Shown here: one piece after another, positions 56,040 to 64,000 of the stretch
How the letters are laid out: every line of letters starts with the position of its first letter
How positions within the stretch are numbered: position 1 is the first letter of the stretch
Origin: Bradyrhizobium yuanmingense
GTDB taxonomy: Bacteria; Pseudomonadota; Alphaproteobacteria; Rhizobiales; Xanthobacteraceae
Length of the DNA stretch: 64,000 nt
Assembly: GCF_900094575.1 (NCBI RefSeq)
Contig: NZ_FMAE01000006.1
Coordinates: forward strand, 248,001 to 312,000
Direction of reading: 5' to 3'
Notes under the pieces: generated by a model
The model's database searches: none
What the model saw: only the letters and a program-made list of their open reading frames with translations
Told to the model about the DNA's origin: nothing
Translations under genes and position numbers: made by a program

Positions 56040-56322
56040 AGTCTTCGAAAAAGCATCGGGTCATACATGCGCAACGAACCTTTAGATCGTCGAAACCTCT
56101 GCATGTCAGCTTTTGCCCCATCGCTGCGGCATCCCGCGACCGAGGATATGTCGGCTGTCAAGGGTAGACCGGGCCTAACCTAAGCCGGGCCAGATCGCCG
56201 CGATTGACCCATCGCGGCCTCCGTGTTGCCAAGGAGGGGATTTGCCATCGGCAGCGTTGGAGAAGATGAGCTGGCCGGTGCCAGCCGGCCCGGAACCCTT
56301 TCAATAGTATTTTCTTGAACAG
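56040..56322. other. Leader region of the glycosyltransferase
   Basis: No gene is visible. A perfect inverted repeat GCCGCGAT (56197-56204) and ATCGCGGC (56211-56218) lies 105 bases before the next start and may be a regulatory stem or a terminator remnant. Confidence 0.4.
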
Positions 56323-57357
56323 ATGGATCGAGGCTCGATCGTCGGTGGAATCCGACAAAAAATGAGCTCCGTAGACGTCGTTGTTCCCTGCTTCAGGTAT
56401 GGGCACTTCCTGCGAGAGTGCGTCGAGAGCGTTTTGACGCAATCCGGTCCCGAATTGCGCGTGCTCATCATCGATGATGCGTCACCTGACAATACCGCGG
56501 AAGTTGCGCAAGAGTTACGGTCCGATTCCCGCGTCGATTACCGCAGGCACATCTCGAATCAAGGTCTCATCGCGACCGCCAACGAAGGCATTGCCTGGGC
56601 GAGCGCCGACTATATGCTTCTGCTGTCTGCGGACGACTACCTGCTGCCCGGTGCCCTGTCGAGATCGGTCGATCTGATGGACAATCACCCTTCTGTCGCT
56701 TTCACCTTCGGAGGCGCGGTTGTTCTAGACCAGCGCGGGGATCATCCATTCTACAGAAGCTATTATGGAACGGAAGTGGATCTCCGAACGCGCATCTTGT
56801 CCGGACTCGAGTTCATCACTCTTAGTCGTGCACAATGTATTGTGGTGTCACCGACCGTCGTAGTTCGCACGAGCCTGCAGAAAAAACTGGGCGGGTATCT
56901 AGCAGACTTGCCCTACGCCTCCGACATGGAAATGTGGTTGCGGCTCGCCGCACATGGCGACGTCGGATTCATTGGTGCGGACCAGGCCGTGTATCGATAC
57001 CACTCACTCAACATGTCGAGTGAGCCTTCACCGGAGCTAAACCTGCTCCAACGCAAGGCGGCTATCGAACATTTCCTGAATGGCGGCGCCGCGATGCTGA
57101 CAAACGATCTCAGGAACTGGTTGACCCGCCAATTGGCACTTGACGCGATCGTCCGCGCAAGCATTGCCTTCAACGAAGGAGCGATAGACACCTCAGCACG
57201 CCTTGCCGAACTTGCGTTGAGTATTGACCCAAGCGTTCAACATTCACGTCGTTGGTGGTTTCTTGCCTGCAAGAAGGTGCTTGGATTGCGAGGATGGCAG
57301 CTGGTGCGGCCTTCAGTTGAGTTGTTCAGATCCATCTTCCGGAACGAGCGGCGCTGA
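56323..57357 (+). CDS. Family 2 glycosyltransferase
   Basis: A 344-residue GT-A fold enzyme. It shows VDVVVPCFRYGHFLRECVES near residue 17, the nucleotide-binding IIDDASPDNT near 49-58, the DXD-like SADDYLLPG near 102-110, and SDMEMWLRLA near 200. It transfers a sugar from a nucleotide donor, probably onto a lipid, protein or polysaccharide. It has no membrane helix. A start at 56362 (MSSVDVVV) is possible. No other polysaccharide gene is adjacent, so the acceptor is unknown. Confidence 0.88.
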   Translation: MDRGSIVGGIRQKMSSVDVVVPCFRYGHFLRECVESVLTQSGPELRVLIIDDASPDNTAEVAQELRSDSRVDYRRHISNQGLIATANEGIAWASADYMLLLSADDYLLPGALSRSVDLMDNHPSVAFTFGGAVVLDQRGDHPFYRSYYGTEVDLRTRILSGLEFITLSRAQCIVVSPTVVVRTSLQKKLGGYLADLPYASDMEMWLRLAAHGDVGFIGADQAVYRYHSLNMSSEPSPELNLLQRKAAIEHFLNGGAAMLTNDLRNWLTRQLALDAIVRASIAFNEGAIDTSARLAELALSIDPSVQHSRRWWFLACKKVLGLRGWQLVRPSVELFRSIFRNERR

Positions 57358-57708
57358 GTAGCCGAGCTCGCCGCGACGCATAGGCTGCCCGCTAGAGCCA
57401 TTGGCGCATTTTCCGCTTCTGGCCCGTAGCCGAAGGTTCCGGTGGCTGTCGGCGCGTCGGTTGCGGGGTGTAGCGCGGAAGCCGCTGAGATCGGATCCCA
57501 TTGCCAGCATGTGCGCCCATGGCCGACCCACGAGCGTCCTCCGCCAGGAGCCGCTTGTGGCCCAAGAGGGACATATCGGGTTGCGAAGCAGAATGCCTGC
57601 TCTCGTTCACCACATTTAAACCTTAAGATGGTACGAAGAGTGCTCACCCACAGGTCGCAGGAACATGCGAACAGCCTTCCTACAGAAGCCGTCATTGGAC
57701 TTCGGGCA
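57358..57708. other. Gap with two palindrome-motif copies
   Basis: No gene is supported. Degenerate copies of the repeat lie at 57413-57434 and 57549-57574. The frame that is open here continues into the transglycosylase gene but has no start features of its own. Confidence 0.5.
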
Positions 57709-58755
57709 ATGAAGGCCTGGCAGACCAGCTGCATCGTGGCTGTTCTCGCATCCGCGGGACTTTATCTGGCCGCGGGTAACAGACCGGCCGCGACGTTGCC
57801 CGATGTTCTGCCGGAAGCGGCAGCGAGCATACCGGCTGGGGCGAGCATGGCGGCTCCTGCGAGCGTGGTGACGCCTGCCATGTACGCAGAGGCAGCCGCC
57901 AGACTTTCGGCAGCGCTTCGGGAAGAAAGAGCAGAGCCGGGCGCGGTGATGTCAACAGCTCCGGCGCCGCCACGCACCGAAGCCGAGATCGTCGATCAAC
58001 CCGTCGCGCCGAAATTGGCGTCGTTGGGACAGGATGTCGTCCAATCGCTGCCGCCGGAACGCGATGCGTCCAACATTGCGCCGAAAGCGGCGCCGACGCA
58101 GGATTTCCGTCATCTGGCCTACTACGTCTGGTCCGAACTGCCGCCTGCCGAGAAACCGGCGGAGATCGTCCTGCGTGCGTTCAGGGACATTCCGCTGGGA
58201 ACGCCGACCGAAGAAATCAAGCGCGCTGCCGACGCGTTTGGTCTCGATTTCAATTTCATGATGGCGGTTGCCAAGATCGAATCCGGTTTCAACCCCAATC
58301 AACGCACCGGGTCCTATATCGGGCTGTTTCAGCTGAGCTATTATGAGTTCGGAAAGTTCGGCTTCGGGCAAATTCGCAGTCCGCGGGATAACGCCGTCGC
58401 CGCCGCCTACAAGATCATTACCGAGGGCGTCCTGTTCGAGTGGATCACCCACCGTAAGCCGGACATGAGCGATCTCTACCTGATTCATCAGCAGGGCTGG
58501 GAAGGGGCCGCCGAGCACATCAGCCGGCCCGCTCGCGCCGCGTGGAAATCGATGTGCGCCACCAGCGAAGGCAAGGAGAAGGGTGAGCGGTGGTGCAAAC
58601 GCGCGATTTGGGGCAATGCACTTCCGGCCTTCAAGCGCACCTGGAAATCGGTCGACAACGTGACGTCAGAAGCGTTCGTCGGCATGTGGCGCGGCCGGGT
58701 CGCCGAATTCTACACGAAATATGTGGCGACTGCTGCGGCGGCGGCAAACCAATAA
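57709..58755 (+). CDS. Lytic transglycosylase (SLT domain)
   Basis: A 348-residue exported protein. An N-terminal hydrophobic helix (SCIVAVLASAGLYLAAG, about 5-21) is followed by an Ala/Pro-rich linker to about 140, then an SLT-type domain with the catalytic Glu in AVAKIESGFNP and the GLFQLSYYEF motif. It probably cleaves peptidoglycan in the periplasm. The ATG at 57709 directly precedes the helix; an ATG at 57628 is possible but has no ribosome site. Confidence 0.85.
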   Translation: MKAWQTSCIVAVLASAGLYLAAGNRPAATLPDVLPEAAASIPAGASMAAPASVVTPAMYAEAAARLSAALREERAEPGAVMSTAPAPPRTEAEIVDQPVAPKLASLGQDVVQSLPPERDASNIAPKAAPTQDFRHLAYYVWSELPPAEKPAEIVLRAFRDIPLGTPTEEIKRAADAFGLDFNFMMAVAKIESGFNPNQRTGSYIGLFQLSYYEFGKFGFGQIRSPRDNAVAAAYKIITEGVLFEWITHRKPDMSDLYLIHQQGWEGAAEHISRPARAAWKSMCATSEGKEKGERWCKRAIWGNALPAFKRTWKSVDNVTSEAFVGMWRGRVAEFYTKYVATAAAAANQ

Positions 58756-58854
58756 GTCGGTCGTCGGCAGCGCCGCGCATGCTTGCTTGTCTTTAGCGCA
58801 ACTCGCCGGCCGTCGGCCTTTACCCAGGGTGTGTTGGGCCCTCACCTGAACGGG

Positions 58855-59556
58855 CTATTGAGCCGTGTAAACGCAACGAAACCCGATATAGACCGCGTGA
58901 AAGTCGGCCGATTTCCACTGTACGGCTGACGCTTTTGTCTTGTCCGCACCATACCACCACGACCCGCCGGCCGTCAGTGCCTCATCGCCCCGCCGATCCG
59001 CGAGCCATTCCCAGACATTGCCACCCATGTCGTACAGACCGTTGACACCCCGCTTGGTGGTACCCACGGCTGCATGCCGCGGCCAGCGATCTCTACCGGA
59101 TGTGTTCATGCCGTCAGGTCTGTCGCCGACAGGATAAGGATAGGTGCGTCCATTTACGAAATCGTCGGTAGGATTCGCACGCGTTTCGGTATAGGCGGCT
59201 CTTTCCCATTCTTCCAGGGTCGGCAAGCGTCCGCCCACGGCTAAGCAGTAGTCACGAGCTTCGTTCCACGACACATGCACCGCCGGCTCATCTTCGCCGC
59301 CTGGTTCTCCGAACGGAGTCGCCCATGTCCAGCCGCTGCGACGGATCCAGCCGTCCGCGAATTCGTGTCCGCCTCCTTCCTGTTCGGCCGCGGTCTTCAG
59401 AGCTTTGTCAGCAGCGAAATTGCGAAACTGGCCGATCGTGACCTCGGTCCGGTCGATGGCAAACTTGCCCAGATTCTCGCGTTGGGCAGGCTCGGCGAAT
59501 GCAACGCCGGTAACGGCCATCAAGCCACATCGCAAAGCAATCGAGCGCCATTTCAT
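58855..59556 (-). CDS. SUMF1/FGE-domain exported protein
   Basis: A 233-residue protein with a signal peptide (MKWRSIALRCGLMAVTGVAF, cut after AFA). The sulfatase-modifying-factor fold is clear from IDRTEVTIGQFRNF, HVSWNEARDYC, GRLPTLEEWERAAY, YDMGGNVWEWLAD and GFRCV. The upstream partner Cys of true formylglycine-generating enzymes is missing near the C-terminus, so it is unlikely to make formylglycine and may be a binding or structural variant. It lies 69 bases downstream of the aldo/keto reductase on the same strand. Confidence 0.85.
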   Translation of the reverse strand: MKWRSIALRCGLMAVTGVAFAEPAQRENLGKFAIDRTEVTIGQFRNFAADKALKTAAEQEGGGHEFADGWIRRSGWTWATPFGEPGGEDEPAVHVSWNEARDYCLAVGGRLPTLEEWERAAYTETRANPTDDFVNGRTYPYPVGDRPDGMNTSGRDRWPRHAAVGTTKRGVNGLYDMGGNVWEWLADRRGDEALTAGGSWWYGADKTKASAVQWKSADFHAVYIGFRCVYTAQ

Positions 59557-59625
59557 GTATGAACTTCTCCTGTATTGCTAGGTGAGAAGGGCAGGCGTCG
59601 ACCCTGCGCGCCTGCCATTCATCGA

Positions 59626-60741
59626 TCAACTCATGCGCTGACGCAATGCCGCCTGCGAACGGCGGATGACGCCCTGGTACATGCTCTGCTTGTCAGGATA
59701 CCATTGCATCGACGAGAGATTGGCGAAGCCGGGAATGCTTTCCATATGCCGTGCCATCCGCTGCCGCATGGATTGATCCGGCTGAGGACCGCGCAGCGCG
59801 CCGACATTCTCGGCCGCGTGATCCGGGTTCGATGTCGCGGCAAGAACGGTCGTCACCGCCGGATGGCCCATGACCCATTTGATGAAGAACTGCGACCAGT
59901 TCTCCGCAGCGATATCGCGGGCAAAATCGGGCAGCGGCCGGCCCTCGACGATCTTGTGCAAGCGGCCTTTTTCCAGCGGCATATTTGTGAGCACGCCGAC
60001 GCCCTTGTCGCTCGCCGCGCGAAGGACGCGCTCCTCGGCGTGACGATTGAAGATCGAATAGTTGACCTGGATGATGTCCACCAGATCCTTGTCGATCAAG
60101 CCTGCGAGAATGTTGTGATAGTCATTCTCGTGGACCGAGGCGCCGACATAGCGAATCCTGCCCTCTCTCTTCCATACGCGCAGCAGTGGCACGATCGCGT
60201 CGACATTGACCAGGCTGTGGCAGTGGAGCACGTCGATCTTGTCGCGCCACAGCCGAAGCCTCGATTGCTCCATGCTGGCCAGGGCGTGGCTTTCGTCGGC
60301 CAGGTAGTCGCCGGTCGACCAGATCTTGTTGCTGATGAACATCTGGTCCGTCACGCCCATCGCGCTGAGAAATCCACCGACGCTGACCTCGCCGGTACCG
60401 TAGAGCGGCGATGTATCGATCACCCGGACGCCGGCATCGATATATTTCCTGGTGACCTCTCGCAGCGCGTCGCGATTGCTGCCGGGCAGCAGGTCAAAAG
60501 TCAGAAACGTTCCCAGTCCGAGCGCGGGCAGACTTTCGTTGGTGCGGCCGATCGTTCGGGTGAGTACCGGCCCCGCCGCAGGCGCACGCGATGCAGTGCC
60601 GGCTGGCGCTTGCGCACTGGCGCTCGAAACGCCGACTGCAGTTGCGTGAACAGCTGTCGCCGCGACGGCGCCCATCGCGGTGGCGGCGCCGAGAAACTGG
60701 CGGCGGTCGGTCGCCGTCGGCCAATCCTGTGGTGTATCCAT
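59626..60741 (-). CDS. Tat-exported aldo/keto reductase
   Basis: A 371-residue AKR. The N-terminus carries a twin-arginine signal, DRRQFLGAA at about 12-20 followed by an Ala-rich helix. The tetrad is present: Asp and Tyr in DTSPLYGTGEVSVG, Lys in SNKIW and His in LHCHSLVN. It therefore probably works in the periplasm, which is unusual for an NADPH enzyme. The start at 60741 has a GGAG site. It is divergent from an AraC regulator. Confidence 0.87.
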   Translation of the reverse strand: MDTPQDWPTATDRRQFLGAATAMGAVAATAVHATAVGVSSASAQAPAGTASRAPAAGPVLTRTIGRTNESLPALGLGTFLTFDLLPGSNRDALREVTRKYIDAGVRVIDTSPLYGTGEVSVGGFLSAMGVTDQMFISNKIWSTGDYLADESHALASMEQSRLRLWRDKIDVLHCHSLVNVDAIVPLLRVWKREGRIRYVGASVHENDYHNILAGLIDKDLVDIIQVNYSIFNRHAEERVLRAASDKGVGVLTNMPLEKGRLHKIVEGRPLPDFARDIAAENWSQFFIKWVMGHPAVTTVLAATSNPDHAAENVGALRGPQPDQSMRQRMARHMESIPGFANLSSMQWYPDKQSMYQGVIRRSQAALRQRMS

Positions 60742-60940
60742 TGCAAATCTCCGTGATTTCGCCTGCCGCACTTGGCAGGTCGCCTGCCAATAGAAAGGAT
60801 CGACCTCTCGCTTTGTCGCGCGGGATTCTGATCAAATCACCCCGATCCTGACGCGACGATGCTCCCTTTCCGGCCTGCAAGGAATTGCGGTTCCAAGCTT
60901 GAATGTGTATTCAGGCGACATCGCTTCGCAGGAAGTCGCG

Positions 60941-61816
60941 ATGCACCGTGTCATTGAGAATGCGTCGACAATCGATCGGTTGAGCTCCCGGCCGGATGGC
61001 TGGCGGCGCACCCAATGGGCGAACGGCGCATTCGAAACGGCGTACCGGCCGATGACCTCCATCGTCGAAGGACGCATCCTGTCGCCAAATCACCTCATCA
61101 TGGCGACCCTGTCCGGCGGCGCCGAGCGACATGAAATTTCGGCCGATGGCGGGCATCGCTATGACGGGCCCGATTTGCCGTCGACCGTTTCATTTCTCCC
61201 GGCTGGCTGCGAACGACGGCTTCGGCTTCACAATGTGGGTTGGCGATGGGCAGCGATCGCCCTCGACCCCGCCAAGATTTCAGGAATCGCCGGTGCATCG
61301 ATCGAAGGACTGGGCCCCCTCTCGGGTTCGGAAGACAGCTTTGTCTGGAACATGCTCGCGGAGTTCGAACGAGTTGACGCGCTGGAGGGAGGTCTCGACG
61401 CGATCTATTGCGACACGATGAGCCTTGCTCTCATTGTATACCTTGCACGCCGATACGGTGGTGCAAGAGTGAAGGATACATCGATCAAGCTGCCGGCGTG
61501 GAGGTTACGGCGCGTCACCGAATTCATCGACGCGCATTTAAGCGCGACAATTCGGATTGCCGATCTCGCTGATCTTGCGCAGCTCTCGGAAGGCCATTTC
61601 CATCGCGCATTCAGGGCAGCGACGGGGCAGACGCCGCTGGCATTCGTCCATGCGCGGCGAGTCGCAATGGCAAAACAACTGCTGGCGAGCAGCAAGCTTT
61701 CGGTCGCGCAGATGGCGCTACGCGTCGGTTTTATCAGTCCCGCGCATTTTGCCCGCGTCTTCCGGTCAATGACCGGCCAGAGCCCATCCCAATATCGACG
61801 CTCATTCCATCTTTGA
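60941..61816 (+). CDS. AraC-family transcriptional regulator
   Basis: A 291-residue regulator with a C-terminal double helix-turn-helix (RIADLADLAQLSEGHFHRAF and the MALRVGFISPAHFARVFRS half) and an N-terminal domain of unknown ligand. The ATG at 60941 has an AGGAAG site; a TTG 42 bases upstream would be weaker. It is divergent from the exported aldo/keto reductase and probably controls it. Confidence 0.88.
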   Translation: MHRVIENASTIDRLSSRPDGWRRTQWANGAFETAYRPMTSIVEGRILSPNHLIMATLSGGAERHEISADGGHRYDGPDLPSTVSFLPAGCERRLRLHNVGWRWAAIALDPAKISGIAGASIEGLGPLSGSEDSFVWNMLAEFERVDALEGGLDAIYCDTMSLALIVYLARRYGGARVKDTSIKLPAWRLRRVTEFIDAHLSATIRIADLADLAQLSEGHFHRAFRAATGQTPLAFVHARRVAMAKQLLASSKLSVAQMALRVGFISPAHFARVFRSMTGQSPSQYRRSFHL

Positions 61817-61925
61817 CGGGGGAAAGTAGCGCCTGACGGCCAATGGCGGACAACGGCAGTCGGCAAATAGCTGACGACACGCCTCAACCCTGCGTCATTT
61901 TCCGACGAGCCTGCGGCCCCGGCGT

Positions 61926-61975
61926 CAAGACGCAGCGGTTCACGACCAAGGACCCCTGCGGGTGATGAAGTCGCG
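61926..61975. repeat. Duplicated fragment of the ygiQ 3' end
   Basis: This noncoding stretch matches 48897-48945, the last codons of ygiQ, almost base for base (CAGCGGTTCACGACCAAGG and GCGGGTGATGAAGT are shared), with a short insertion in the middle and a changed stop triplet. It sits beside the ABM gene's 3' end. Confidence 0.7.
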
Positions 61976-61987
61976 GCACTGCCCGCG

Positions 61988-62281
61988 CTACAGCGCGAGC
62001 ACGACCTCGCCCGACACCGCGTCCGTCACGCCGCGTCCGTTGCCCTGGTCCTCGAGCACCGGCCTGAAACTGTCGAGGGTCTTGATCATCGCCGAGCGTG
62101 CCGCCACCAGCGCGTCCTGGCTGGACCACGTGCCGATGAGGCAGAAGGTCTGATCGCCGGTCCTGATGATGACGCCGTGCTCCAGTCCCGGCCATTTGGC
62201 CTTGCCGTCTCGGTGCGCATCGAGAAAGGCGCCCTCCTGGCCCGGCTTCACCTTGAACTTGACGACGTTGTAAACCTGCAT
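61988..62281 (-). CDS. ABM-domain (antibiotic biosynthesis monooxygenase) family protein
   Basis: A 97-residue dimeric alpha/beta-barrel protein starting MQVYNVVKFKVKPGQEGAF, with the LIGTWSSQDALVAAR segment typical of ABM/DUF718-like folds. It may oxidise a small quinol or bind a ligand; function is not set by sequence. The ATG at 62281 has a GGAGG site. It lies between the ygiQ-tail copy and the second repeat block. Confidence 0.75.
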   Translation of the reverse strand: MQVYNVVKFKVKPGQEGAFLDAHRDGKAKWPGLEHGVIIRTGDQTFCLIGTWSSQDALVAARSAMIKTLDSFRPVLEDQGNGRGVTDAVSGEVVLAL

Positions 62282-62349
62282 GACGCGCCTCCGGAAAATG
62301 ATTGGATGAAAATGCGAGCGCCGTACCAGATCGGGTTCGGACCGATATC

Positions 62350-62620
62350 TTTGCACCCCCGCAACAAAAAGTCGAAAACAACCCCACGCACGGTAGGCGC
62401 GGGCAACAAAATCAGCGACTTAGAGCGCGGCGAGCCGGGATAGATCTCCGCGGCGGACCCGGCTGCTTCAGCAAGCACGATCTTTCGAATGACCGCAGCG
62501 CACTCTGCTCATTTTACGAAAGCGTTGCACCGTCGGGCAAAACAGGAACAGGATGGCGCATCGGAAGAATCAAGATGGGCCGACCCCATCCGCTGCTCCG
62601 TACTGACATCCCTGGGCTTC
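62350..62620. repeat. Dispersed intergenic repeat block, copy B
   Basis: It shares TCGAAAACAACCCC (62372-62385), GTCGGGCAAAACAGG (62532-62546) and a CATCCGCTGCTCCGTA-type segment (near 62588) with the block at 48980-49230, in the same order but with a longer middle. No gene is visible in 62282-62740. Confidence 0.6.
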
Positions 62621-62740
62621 ACACCTCTGGAACCAACGAGGGTGTCGCGCGTTGCCGCGCTGCTCTTGAAGGTGACGCGGCTGAGGCCGGGTCGCATTGC
62701 TGGGCCAATCAAGACGGGAAAGCCGGGCGAGCCAAACCAG

Positions 62741-64000
62741 ATGCGTCGTATCCGACTCGTGATCGCAGATCGCCGTCCGATCGTTTTGCAGGGTTTTGCC
62801 ACGCTATTTGCGACCGAACGTGACTTCGAGATCGTTGCGTCCTGCATCAATGGAGCCGATTGCCTCGAAGCCGTCCGGACGTTGGCGCCGGACGTCGCGC
62901 TTGTCGAGGATGGATTTCCCGATCTGACGGCCTCAGCCATGCTGGCCGCCGTCAACGCCGAAAGCCTTCGCACACGGCTGGTCTTCTACACCGCATCGAT
63001 CGCACGCGGCGATCTCGCTGCGGCCGTCGCAGCGGGTGCCTGCACCGCCATACCGATGCGCGAGGAGCCCGAAAACCTGTTGCAGTCGCTGCGGCTGGTG
63101 GCGCCGAACGCGCACCCGGCGGCCCGCAAGACAGGCAATGGCGCGTCTGGCGAAAATGGCCTGGCAGCGCTGACGGACCAGGAGCGCAGGATCATGCGTC
63201 TGGTCGCCAGCGGCATGTCGAACAAGGAGATTGCGCGCGAGCTCAAGGTCGCCCCAGGCACCATTCAGGCGCGGATCGATCACATATCCGCGCGGCTCGA
63301 CATCAAGGGCCGGACGGAGCTCGCAAGCTTCGCCCTGACGCGCCTTTACGGCGGGGTCGGCGCGCTTGCAGCTCTGATTTGGGCGGCGCTCGAGGACGTT
63401 CGATCCGCCGGCGCGACCGAAGTCGATACTGTGGATGCCGACACTGTCACGGTCATGACCGCAGATGGCACCGGCGCGATCGTGACCATCAAGATCACCT
63501 CCGCAAAAACGACTCCTGCTCCGGGCAAGATGGCCAGAGCCGTCCGTATCGAGAACTCCCCGACGGACATGCCGACGCGGGCCGCCAAGCTCATCGAATC
63601 CCGAGCCGATATTGCTGGCAGCACGATCACAGTGCCGCCACTCAACCCTGCAAGGCCGGGCTTGAGCAGCGCCGGCACGTTCATGATGACGGCAGTCGGA
63701 GTCTCGCTCCTGAGCAGTCACGCCCAGGCGTTCACTGCTTGGGAAAGACCGAGCGATGTCTTTGCGTGGGCTGACGCGAACGCCCCCCGCGAGTTGGTCG
63801 CCCTCGATAGTCCCGGCAGGCCCGATCTCGACGGCTTCGACAAGCTGCCCTGGCTCGATCCCGACACACACCATGAATCATTCGCGTTGGAAGCTGCCCG
63901 AGGCGACGCCATGGCCAGAGCCGACGAGGTTCAGATCATCGATGCGGCCGCGCGCGAGGACGGCTTCGGCGACAACGGCAACCCTCATATCGGATCCGGC
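62741..64000 (+). CDS. LuxR-type regulator with degenerate receiver (partial, runs off the window)
   Basis: An open frame of 420 codons without a stop, starting at the ATG at 62741. Residues 1-120 form a response-regulator receiver fold (RLVIADRRP, DVALVEDGFP), 142-200 a LuxR/NarL helix-turn-helix (LTDQERRIMRLVASGMSNKE), and the rest an unrecognised extension with hydrophobic stretches at about 203-216 and 312-330. The phospho-acceptor position is Glu56, the acidic pair is D10-R11, and the conserved Lys is Met106, so phosphorylation is unlikely. The C-terminus lies beyond the window. Confidence 0.82.
   Translation, partial: MRRIRLVIADRRPIVLQGFATLFATERDFEIVASCINGADCLEAVRTLAPDVALVEDGFPDLTASAMLAAVNAESLRTRLVFYTASIARGDLAAAVAAGACTAIPMREEPENLLQSLRLVAPNAHPAARKTGNGASGENGLAALTDQERRIMRLVASGMSNKEIARELKVAPGTIQARIDHISARLDIKGRTELASFALTRLYGGVGALAALIWAALEDVRSAGATEVDTVDADTVTVMTADGTGAIVTIKITSAKTTPAPGKMARAVRIENSPTDMPTRAAKLIESRADIAGSTITVPPLNPARPGLSSAGTFMMTAVGVSLLSSHAQAFTAWERPSDVFAWADANAPRELVALDSPGRPDLDGFDKLPWLDPDTHHESFALEAARGDAMARADEVQIIDAAAREDGFGDNGNPHIGSG

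Noticed and set aside
62860..63774. A 304-codon frame inside the LuxR-type gene
   Set aside because: It is an out-of-frame reading of the regulator, which has receiver and helix-turn-helix motifs in the other frame and stays open to the window edge.

Overview
The window is a high-GC alphaproteobacterial chromosome segment. The gene content, protein style and several dispersed intergenic palindromes look like Bradyrhizobium or a close relative such as Rhodopseudomonas; that assignment is inferred from style and not tested by any search. I see no rRNA, tRNA, CRISPR array, intact insertion sequence or origin.

Layout. 1-3.9 kb: end of an unknown gene, a MetY-type sulfhydrylase, an alpha/beta hydrolase, a small basic DUF6496 protein and a PPOX-type flavoprotein. 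3.9-17.6 kb: a complete carbon-phosphorus (C-P) lyase locus. phnGHIJKLMN runs leftward, the GntR regulator phnF is divergent, the phosphonate ABC transporter phnCDE1E2 runs leftward, and a second divergent unit carries a hexapeptide acyltransferase, a second PhnM and a DUF1045 2H-phosphoesterase. Pho-box-like repeats and a perfect 26-bp palindrome suggest joint control by phosphate starvation (PhoB) and PhnF. phnP and phnO are absent, and the DUF1045 and transferase genes are the natural candidates to replace them. 17.6-31.5 kb: SBP56/methanethiol oxidase with a coupled membrane protein, a KDA-dehydratase-like enzyme, a chemoreceptor, enoyl-CoA hydratase with a MarR regulator that appears leaderless, a tannase/feruloyl esterase homologue, a GntP permease, a patatin, SerA and a multi-rhodanese protein. 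31.6-38.6 kb: a TonB siderophore receptor with its PepSY partner, then a DapA-like enzyme divergent from an FAD oxidase/GntR pair.

38.7-46.8 kb: a dipeptide-type ABC transporter (dppBCDF plus binding protein) divergent from a LacI regulator and an amidase. Two perfectly inverted 13-bp LacI-type operators, 100 bp apart, lie between them. This looks like a regulated unit for uptake and hydrolysis of an amide or peptide. 46.9-48.9 kb: a YgiQ radical SAM protein.

49-58 kb is an accessory stretch. It is gene-poor and littered with a short degenerate palindrome. It holds a truncated PepSY gene, DUF3325, a TPR protein, a secreted glycine-rich protein with a 24-residue repeat, orphan membrane and secreted proteins, a frameshifted methyltransferase and a GT2 glycosyltransferase. 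57.7-64 kb: a lytic transglycosylase, a SUMF1-domain protein, a Tat-exported aldo/keto reductase divergent from an AraC regulator, an ABM monooxygenase beside a copied fragment of the ygiQ 3' end, and a LuxR-type regulator that runs off the window. That regulator has a degenerate receiver domain and an unrecognised C-terminal extension.
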